A program made the position numbers and the translations under genes. Below are positions 14,067-21,500 of a stretch of DNA of 24,155 bases, in pieces (position 1 is the stretch's first letter; every line of letters starts with the position of its first letter). Source of the DNA: CAIPFQ01 sp035480615 (GTDB lineage Bacteria; Chlamydiota; Chlamydiia; Chlamydiales; SM23-39); contig DATIHO010000101.1 in assembly GCA_035480615.1 (NCBI GenBank), positions 1-24,155 on the forward strand, given 5' to 3'. The notes below the pieces were generated by a model that made no database searches, was not told where the DNA came from, and saw only the letters and a list, made by a program, of their open reading frames with translations.

Positions 14067-15059
14067 ATGACAAGCGAGCATGATAAGAAAATATTATGTC
14101 CCTGCCGAAGTGGGAAACTCTACGAGGTATGCTGTCGGCCTTTTCATCTGGGAAAGAAGCCGGATACAGCCCTGCAGCTCATGCGATCGCGGTATGCGGC
14201 TTATGCGCTCGGCATACCAGATTATATTATCCATGCCACGCACCCGGCAAGCCCCCAATTTTGCCATGATACTGAAGAATGGGCTCAAAAAATTACTGAG
14301 TTCTCTTCGCATACTGAATTTAAAGACTTGAAAATTCTTGGAGTTCAAGAGGGCGGCTCTTTTGCTACGGTCACTTTTATTGCTCATCTTGTTCAGGATA
14401 AAAAAGATGTTTCATTTACCGAAAAAAGCTATTTTGAAAAGGTGAAGGGAAAATGGCTTTATCGCAGCGGCCATTTGTCTCAAGGACATGCGCCAAATTT
14501 AATGACTACAGGCCAGCTCCGGCTTCTGCCTCTTGCTTATTATGGAGACCCTATTTTACGCAAAGTGGCTGATCCCATTCAAAATGTTACTGATGATGTG
14601 CGTAAACTGGTTGAAGAAATGATTGAAACAATGGATGCTTGTGACGGAATAGGGTTGGCCGCACCACAAGTCCATCATTCCATCAAACTTTTTATTATCC
14701 GTAAGCCCATTGAAGTTGAAGCAGGCAAGATAGAGTTTAGAGAAGTAAAAGTTTTTATAAACCCTACACTCTCTTTGCCGAGCGCTGAAACATGGAAAGA
14801 ATCTGAAGGGTGCCTATCCATTCCTACGATTCATGCAGATGTCGAACGACCCAGGGAAATTACAATCGAGTATACCAACTTGGCTGGTCATGTCATTAAG
14901 GAGAGAGTTTCTGGTTGGGAAGCACGTGTGATCATGCATGAAAACGACCATATTAACGGAATTCTTTTCATTGATCATCTAGACAAAGAGACGAGCAAGA
15001 GTCTTGAGCCATTCCTTCAACATTTATACAATAAAATTCATGACGGCACGGAATTATAA
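14067..15059 (+). CDS. def: YchJ/SEC-C domain fused to peptide deformylase
   Basis: A 330-aa two-part protein. Residues 1-140 resemble YchJ (UPF0225): a SEC-C zinc motif CPC-x8-CC (Cys11, 13, 22, 23), then an NTF2-like YchJ core starting LMRSRYAAYALGIPDYIIHA and ending GKWLYRSG. The second C-terminal SEC-C motif of E. coli YchJ is absent. Residues about 150-330 are a full peptide deformylase, which removes formyl from nascent N-terminal Met: GIGLAAPQ (194-201), EGCLS (Cys249) and HENDH (His291, Glu292, His295). All metal ligands and the catalytic Glu are present. The frame is continuous. The start is fixed by a good AGGGAGA 7-8 bases upstream. An internal ATG at 14502 (Met146) sits at the domain junction and could in principle yield a stand-alone deformylase. 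It lies 20 bases before oppB. Confidence 0.92.
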   Translation: MTSEHDKKILCPCRSGKLYEVCCRPFHLGKKPDTALQLMRSRYAAYALGIPDYIIHATHPASPQFCHDTEEWAQKITEFSSHTEFKDLKILGVQEGGSFATVTFIAHLVQDKKDVSFTEKSYFEKVKGKWLYRSGHLSQGHAPNLMTTGQLRLLPLAYYGDPILRKVADPIQNVTDDVRKLVEEMIETMDACDGIGLAAPQVHHSIKLFIIRKPIEVEAGKIEFREVKVFINPTLSLPSAETWKESEGCLSIPTIHADVERPREITIEYTNLAGHVIKERVSGWEARVIMHENDHINGILFIDHLDKETSKSLEPFLQHLYNKIHDGTEL

Positions 15060-15079
15060 CAGCCTGTTATTATCCGAGT

Positions 15080-16012
15080 ATGATTGCATTTTTTCTGAAA
15101 AAAACGTTGATCCTTCTCTCGTCCCTTTGGTGCGTCATCACAGGGACCTTCTTTCTCATGCACCTTATTCCGGGAGACCCTTTCATAGGAGAGTACGAGA
15201 TTCCCGAAGAGATCATGAAAACGCTCTATGCCCATTATGGTCTCGACCAGCCTCTATGGATGCAATATATAAAATATTTAAAGCACCTCTTTTCCGGCGA
15301 TCTGGGGATTTCCATAGTTTATCACGGCCTCAGTGTGACCCAATTCATCAAAGAGGCTTTCCCGGTATCTGCAATACTTGGCCTTTTCGCTTTATCGATC
15401 GCGATCCCTTCGGGCATTTTTCTCGGCTCCATCGCCGCGTTAAAACAAAACAAGTGGCAAGACACCGCTTGCATTCTCGTCTCCACAATCGGCATTTCCG
15501 TCCCCAATTTTGTCTTATCAAGTTTGCTGCAATATATTTTTTGTTTGAAATTGAATCTTTTCCCAATCGCCAGATTCGAATCGATCGCCCATGTAGTTAT
15601 GCCTACGGTGGCCCTTGCGGCTCTTCCCACTGCGTTCATCGCTAACTTAACCCGCTCCAATATGGTAGAGGTATTCGGTCAAGACTATATCCGGACAGCC
15701 AAGGCCAAAGGGCTTTCCCTTTTCCGGATCGCTATTTACCATGGTCTTCGCAATGCGATCTTACCAGTCATAAGCTATCTGGGACCGGTTACGGCCCAAA
15801 TTGTCACGGGCAGTTTCATGATTGAACGGATTTTTGCGATCCCCGGCTTAGGTCAATGGATGATCCAGAGCATCCATGGACGCGACTATCCCATGATTTT
15901 AGGACTGACTATTTTTTTTAGCATTTTTTTGATGACAGCCAATTTTCTCGTCGACATCCTTTATTCTCTTCTTGATCCAAGAATCCGAAAAAAGGTGTTT
16001 TCTTATGGATGA
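15080..16012 (+). CDS. oppB: Oligopeptide/dipeptide ABC transporter permease (OppB/DppB type)
   Basis: A 310-aa inner-membrane permease. It starts with a TM helix followed by the family's FFLMHLIPGDPF segment and LYAHYGLDQPLWMQYIKYL. About five further TM helices follow, with the cytoplasmic coupling (EAA) loop DYIRTAKAKGLSLFRIAIYH...LRNAILPV. It ends with GLGQWMIQSIHGRDYPM and the LLDPRIR tail typical of OppB/DppB. It pairs with OppC to form the peptide channel. The Shine-Dalgarno is weak. It follows the deformylase gene by 20 bases and overlaps oppC by 8. Substrate class (di- or oligopeptide, or other) is not decided by sequence. Confidence 0.93.
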   Translation: MIAFFLKKTLILLSSLWCVITGTFFLMHLIPGDPFIGEYEIPEEIMKTLYAHYGLDQPLWMQYIKYLKHLFSGDLGISIVYHGLSVTQFIKEAFPVSAILGLFALSIAIPSGIFLGSIAALKQNKWQDTACILVSTIGISVPNFVLSSLLQYIFCLKLNLFPIARFESIAHVVMPTVALAALPTAFIANLTRSNMVEVFGQDYIRTAKAKGLSLFRIAIYHGLRNAILPVISYLGPVTAQIVTGSFMIERIFAIPGLGQWMIQSIHGRDYPMILGLTIFFSIFLMTANFLVDILYSLLDPRIRKKVFSYG

Positions 16013-16856
16013 GCGATTTCCCGGATTTTGGAAAGACGCGTGGCGCCGTTTTGCATCAAATCGGGTTGCCCTTTTTTCTCTTTGCACTTTGGGACTCATT
16101 GCCATGATGGCCCTTTTCGCCCCTTTTTTTTCTTCTTATGAATATGACGAGATTCATTTGGAATGGCATGATCTGCCCCCCTCTTTCAAATTTTTGTTTG
16201 GAAGCGATGAGCTGGGGCGCGATCTTTTTACTCGGATTTGGTGGGGGGCGAGAATTTCTCTTTTTATCGGCCTTGCCGCCGCTCTGATCGATATGGCGAT
16301 CGGTGTTTTATGGGGGGCCGTTGCGGCTATGGCGGGCGGTTTCGTGGAAGAAGCGATGATGCGCATTTGCGATATTCTCTATGCAATCCCTTATCTTCTT
16401 GTCGTCATTTTACTTACAGTCATTCGGGGCAGCGGTATCGGAACGATCTTAATCGCCATGACGTGTACCGGATGGATCAATATGGCCCGCATTGTCCGGG
16501 GGCAAATCCTTCTGATTAAAGATTTGGATTATGTAACGGCCGCTCATTTAAGCGGCGCTTCAAAATCTCGAATTTTGTTTCGCTATTTGCTCCCCAACGC
16601 ATCCGGATCTATCATCGCCACAGCGACTTTGACAGTGCCTGCTGCGATTTTCACTGAAGCATTTTTAAGCTTTTTAGGCATTGGCATCCAAGCCCCTGCC
16701 GCAAGTTGGGGAGTCATGGTGAATGATGGGATCAGCGCTATGCGTTATTATCCTTGGCGTTTGCTTTTTCCTTCCTTTATGCTCACCTTGACGATGCTCT
16801 CTTTCAACTTGCTTGGAAACGCGCTCAGGGACTCGCTTGATCCAAGGATGAAATGA
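16005..16856 (+). CDS. oppC: Oligopeptide/dipeptide ABC transporter permease (OppC/DppC type)
   Basis: A 283-aa inner-membrane permease. It has the OppC N-terminal pattern: a short cytoplasmic leader (WKDAWRRFASNRVALFSL), TM1, then a periplasmic segment ending in FLFGSDELGRDLFTRIWWGARISL, the family's GTDxxGRD region. The coupling loop is DYVTAAHLSGASKSRILFRYLLPNA, and SFLGIGIQAPAASWGVM and the DPRMK tail are typical. The ATG at 16005 overlaps the oppB stop by 8 bases; the earlier in-frame ATG at 15972 would overlap by 41 and add residues not expected in the family. It overlaps oppD by an ATGA. Confidence 0.93.
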   Translation: MDERFPGFWKDAWRRFASNRVALFSLCTLGLIAMMALFAPFFSSYEYDEIHLEWHDLPPSFKFLFGSDELGRDLFTRIWWGARISLFIGLAAALIDMAIGVLWGAVAAMAGGFVEEAMMRICDILYAIPYLLVVILLTVIRGSGIGTILIAMTCTGWINMARIVRGQILLIKDLDYVTAAHLSGASKSRILFRYLLPNASGSIIATATLTVPAAIFTEAFLSFLGIGIQAPAASWGVMVNDGISAMRYYPWRLLFPSFMLTLTMLSFNLLGNALRDSLDPRMK

Positions 16857-17812
16857 TTGCTGAAATGATTTTGGAAGTAGAAAATTTACAAGTCTCTTTT
16901 TCCCTTTACGGAAAAGAATTGAAAGCGGTGCGGGGCGTTTCTTTTGTGGTAAAAAAAGGGGAGGCGGTCGCGATTGTCGGGGAAAGCGGCTGCGGAAAAA
17001 GCGCAGCGGTTCAAGCGATCCTTCGATTGGCGAGCGGCGCGAAAATTGCAGGAAAAGTCCGGTTTTTAGGAAGAGATTTAACCGAGCTGAACGAAAAAGG
17101 GCTGCAAAAAGTGAGGGGGCTGCATATCGGAATGATCTTTCAAGATCCTTTTTCCTCGCTCAATCCGACGATGACTATCGGGCGGCAGATCATGGAAGGG
17201 CTGCTGTTTCATAAATTAGCGGATAAAATCGCTGCTAAAAAGAGAGCTCTCGATCTTCTACAAGAAGTAGAGATCGACTCTCCAAATGAGCGATTTTTCC
17301 AATACCCTCATCAACTGAGCGGAGGAATGCGCCAAAGGGTGTTGATTGCCATCGCACTGGCTGCGAATCCAAGTCTTCTCATTGCTGATGAACCGACGAC
17401 AGCGCTTGATGCGAATCTGCAAGCGCAGATCCTGGAGGTGTTAAAACGGCAAAAAGAGAAGACGAGCCTACTCCTTGTGACCCATGATTTGGCGGCGGCG
17501 GCTCAAATCGCATCGCGAATTTTAGTGTTTTACGCAGGGAAAATTGTAGAAGAGGGATGTACCCACAAAATTTTACGACATCCCGAACACCCCTATACCC
17601 AAATGCTGCTTCGTTCCCTGCCTCATTTTGGAAAACTTCGATCTGAATTTTTGGAACCCATCAGCGGCTCTCCGCCAAACCTGATCCATCCCCTCTCCGG
17701 ATGCGCTTTTGCCGAAAGATGCCCTTATGCGCTGGAGATCTGCAAAAAAGAGGAGCCTCCCTTTATCAACGGAAGAGCTTGCTGGAGAAAGGAATACCCC
17801 TCTAATGATTGA
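16853..17812 (+). CDS. oppD: Oligopeptide ABC transporter ATPase (OppD/DppD type)
   Basis: A 319-aa cytoplasmic nucleotide-binding subunit. It has Walker A GESGCGKS (43-50), the Q-loop FQDPFSSLNP, signature LSGGMRQRV, Walker B LLIADEPTTALD and switch VTHD. The C-terminal oligopeptide-transporter extension is complete, with HPYTQMLLRSLP and the cysteine-bearing GCAFAERCPYALEICKKEEP and ACW. In related Opp systems this region can bind an iron-sulphur cluster or metal. The start uses the ATGA overlap with oppC; a second ATG lies 12 bases in. It overlaps oppF by 8 bases. Confidence 0.94.
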   Translation: MIAEMILEVENLQVSFSLYGKELKAVRGVSFVVKKGEAVAIVGESGCGKSAAVQAILRLASGAKIAGKVRFLGRDLTELNEKGLQKVRGLHIGMIFQDPFSSLNPTMTIGRQIMEGLLFHKLADKIAAKKRALDLLQEVEIDSPNERFFQYPHQLSGGMRQRVLIAIALAANPSLLIADEPTTALDANLQAQILEVLKRQKEKTSLLLVTHDLAAAAQIASRILVFYAGKIVEEGCTHKILRHPEHPYTQMLLRSLPHFGKLRSEFLEPISGSPPNLIHPLSGCAFAERCPYALEICKKEEPPFINGRACWRKEYPSND

Positions 17813-18539
17813 AGCGCGAAACCTTAGCAAAATCTATGCAATTGGCAAAAAGCAGTTTTTTGCTGTCAAAAATGTGAACTTAACCATTAGGCGCAAAGAA
17901 ATTTTGGGATTGATTGGGGCAAGTGGATCTGGAAAATCGACGCTGGGGCGGATGCTACTAAAATTGATCAAACCGGATGCAGGGGATGTTTTGTTCGAAG
18001 GGGAAAAAATAGAAAAATGTCTTCCCGCGCGGATGCAAATGATTTTCCAAGATCCTTTTTCTTCTCTCAATCCCCGATTTACAATCGAAGAGATCATTCA
18101 GGAGCCGCTTCGCATCCATCGCTCTTCAGGTTCAAACGTCAATCATTTGCTTGATCTCGTCGGATTGCCTCAAAATATAAAAGGGCGTTTCCCTCATGAG
18201 CTGAGCGGGGGGCAGAAACAAAGGGTCGCTATCTCAAGGGCGATCGCTTTGCATCCTGATTTTATTGTTTGCGATGAACCGATTTCATCTCTTGACGTCT
18301 CCATTCAGGCGCAAATCATCAATCTTCTGCATCGCCTGCATAAAGAGCTTGGGCTTGCCTATCTTTTTATTGCACACGACCTTGTCATGGTGCGCCATCT
18401 CGCAACCCGGGTTGCCGTGATGTACAAGGGAGAGATTGTCGAAACCGCTGAAACAGAAACCCTCTTTAACAACCCTTCCCACCCTTATACGCAGCATCTT
18501 TTGGCTTCAATGGCGTTAGACCTCGTGCGTGATTTATGA
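17805..18539 (+). CDS. oppF: Oligopeptide ABC transporter ATPase (OppF/DppF type), short form
   Basis: A 244-aa nucleotide-binding subunit. It has Walker A GASGSGKS (38-45), Q-loop FQDPFSSLNP, signature LSGGQKQRV, Walker B FIVCDEPISSLD and switch IAHD. It ends soon after HPYTQHLLASM, so the C-terminal cysteine-rich extension of about 60-80 residues found in most OppF/DppF (and in the OppD here) is missing. The stop forms an ATGA with the uvrA start, so this is the natural end in this sequence. The ATG at 17805 is supported by GGAGAAAGG 14-22 bases upstream and by the fold beginning directly after it; an open extension back to 17709 lies wholly inside oppD and is rejected. Confidence 0.92.
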   Translation: MIEARNLSKIYAIGKKQFFAVKNVNLTIRRKEILGLIGASGSGKSTLGRMLLKLIKPDAGDVLFEGEKIEKCLPARMQMIFQDPFSSLNPRFTIEEIIQEPLRIHRSSGSNVNHLLDLVGLPQNIKGRFPHELSGGQKQRVAISRAIALHPDFIVCDEPISSLDVSIQAQIINLLHRLHKELGLAYLFIAHDLVMVRHLATRVAVMYKGEIVETAETETLFNNPSHPYTQHLLASMALDLVRDL

Positions 18540-21500
18540 ATCACTCCATCATTTTGAAAAAAGTCTCTGTCCACAATTTAAAACAAGTCGATTTGGAGCT
18601 TACGCCTGGAGAGTTCATCGTATTTACGGGCGTGTCCGGATCGGGCAAATCATCCCTTGCTTTTGATACAATTTATGTGGAAGGGCAGCGGCGCTATATT
18701 GAATCATTATCTCATCAAGCCCGCCGCCATTTGGCTGAATTGCCCAAGCCTGACGCTGAAAGCATTTCAGGAATTGCTCCTACGATTGCCATCGAGCAAA
18801 AGCTCTCTGCCCGCACTCCCCGCTCAACAGTTGGAACGTTAACCGGCATCTATGATTTTTTAAGAGTGCTTTATGCCCGCATCGGAGTTCCCTATTGCCC
18901 CGTGAGCCACGAACCCGTTGGCAGTGTCAGCAAAGAAAAAATCATCGCTCAGATTTCAGCGCTTCCTCAAAGCACGAAAATTTATCTTTTAGCCCCGCTT
19001 GCAAAAGGAAAAAAGGGGGAGTTTAAAGAGGAGTTTGCAGAACTTTTAAGGAAAGGGTTTACTCGCTTGCGAGTCGATGGATCTGAAGTGGACTTATCGA
19101 CGCCGCTTCAACTGGATGGAAAAAGGGCCCATGATGTGGAGATTATCGTGGACCGGATCAAAATAGAACCTGGAGCGCGCTCAAGAATTGCCGAATCTGT
19201 CACAACTGCTTTGGAAATGGGTCAGGGAGTTTGTAGTCTTTTCAATGTAGATTCGGAAGAGGAAACTCTTTTTTCTCAAACGGCTTATTCACAAAAATCG
19301 GGTCTTTCCTATGAGCCTCTCACGCCGCAAGATTTTTCTTTCAACCACCCATCTGGAATGTGTCCGGCCTGTCATGGCCTTGGAGTATCAGCCGAATTCG
19401 ACCTTGAAAAAATCATCAACCCCAATTTAAGCATTGCCGAAGATTGCTGCGCGATTGGGAGTTCCTATCAAACGATCCGCTATGGAAACATCTACGACAA
19501 TTTAGCCCGTATTTTTAAATTCAATATCAACAAGAGCTGGAAGGAGATTCCGGAGAAGGCCAAACACGCGTTCCTCTATGGCCTTGATCAGAAATGGACA
19601 CGGATGCAGTTCACTCATCCGGAAAAAAAATCCAAATGGACTGAATATATCCGCTGGCAAGGCGTGTTGCATGAAGCAAAAGAGCGGCTGAACGCGGCAA
19701 AAAGCGACGTGTATCGCAAAAAAATGGGCGAGCTCATGATCGAGATGGTTTGTCCCGCATGTCAAGGAGTCAGGATCAAGCCATACCCTGCCGCATGTAA
19801 GTTGGGCGGAAAAAAAATCGGACAAATCACAGCTCTTTCCCTCAATGACACTCTCCTTTTTTTTGAAAACATCTCTTTATCCGCTCTCGAAGTGCAAATC
19901 GGATCTGAATTGTTGAAAGAGATCCGTTTAAGGCTCAAATTTCTCATCGATGTCGGACTGGGCTACCTTTCATTAGACAGGATCTCTCCTACTTTAAGCG
20001 GCGGCGAATCGCAAAGGGTGCGGCTTGCATCTCAGATCGGGTCTCCTTTGGCGGGGGCTATTTACGTCCTTGACGAACCCTCTATTGGGCTGCATCCGAT
20101 AGACCATCATAAATTGATTGAAACGCTCCTTTATTTGCGCGACCTGGGCAATACGGTCATTGTTGTGGAACACGATGCCGATACCATTTTAGCAGCGGAT
20201 ACAGTCGTGGATGTCGGGCCCCTCGCGGGCCGGCATGGAGGGGAAATCATAGCGGTCGGCTCTCCTCAAAAAATCATGCAGGAGCCGAAATCGCTTACCG
20301 GCGCGTATCTTTCAGGAAAATTAAAGATCGAACCTTCTAAAAAAAGGAAGTTATCGAAAGAGAAGATCGAGATCATTGGAGCTTCGCATCACAACTTAAA
20401 AAATCTCACCGTCTCATTGCCTTTGGGCGCTCTTGTTTGCGTAACAGGGGTTTCCGGTTCCGGAAAATCATCGCTCATTACGGGCACCCTCTATCCCGCC
20501 CTGGCGAATCACTTCCACCACGCGAAACTCCCTGTGGGAAAACATAAAAAAATGAGTGGCATAGACGCATTGGATAAAATCATTGCGATCGATCAATTGC
20601 CGATTGGCCGTACTCCCAGGTCCAATCCAGCCACCTATATTAAGCTCTTCGATGAGATTCGCGATCTATTTGCCCATCTTCCGGAAAGTCGGCTGAGAGG
20701 ATTTGACGCAGGGCATTTCAGCTTCAATGTCAAAGAGGGGTCTTGCCCCTATTGCGGCGGCATGGGAAGCACACGGATCGATATGGATTTTATGGAAGAC
20801 GCATGGATTGAATGTCCTCAATGCAAAGGACGCCGTTTCGATCCTGAAGTTTTAGCCGTCCAATTCAAAGGAAAAAATATTGCGGATATTTTAGCAACCG
20901 ATGTAGAACACGCGCTTCCTCTATTCGACGCCATCCCCTCAATCCATCGCAAATTATCAGTGCTCAGCTTGGTGGGGCTCGATTATTTGACTCTTGGCCA
21001 ATCATCGACCACCCTTTCAGGAGGAGAGGCCCAGCGGATCAAGCTTGCCAAAGAGCTTGTCCGTCCAAGCTCCGGCAATACGCTCTACATTTTAGATGAG
21101 CCGACAACCGGCCTGCATTTTCATGATATCCGGAAATTGATTGCGATTTTGCAAAAATTAACGGATCAGGGCAATACAGTAGTTGTCATTGAGCACAATC
21201 TCGATTTTATAAAAATAGCAGATTGGATCATCGATTTGGGCCTTGGCGCTGGGATTTTTGGAGGCAGCCTGATTGGGGAAGGGCCTCCCGAAAAAATCAT
21301 GAACATGGGAACTCCTACGGGAAAAGCTCTCCAAGGACTTAAACCTCCTGACAAGCGTCTTACTTTTAAGGAAAAAAAACCTGCATCCATTGAGATCGTT
21401 GGCGCGTCGCAAAATAATTTAAAATCGATATCCCTTTCCATTCCAAGAGGAAAAATCACGATCTTTACAGGCCCCTCCGGATCGGGCAAATCTTCGCTTG

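Noticed and set aside
13978..14073. 32-residue N-terminal extension of RimO.
   Set aside because: It starts at TTG inside the neighbouring deformylase-fusion gene, and RimO normally begins close to the SLGCARN motif.
17709..17804. 32-residue upstream extension of OppF.
   Set aside because: Lies wholly within oppD, while a strong GGAGAAAGG precedes the ATG region at 17805 and the ABC fold starts there.
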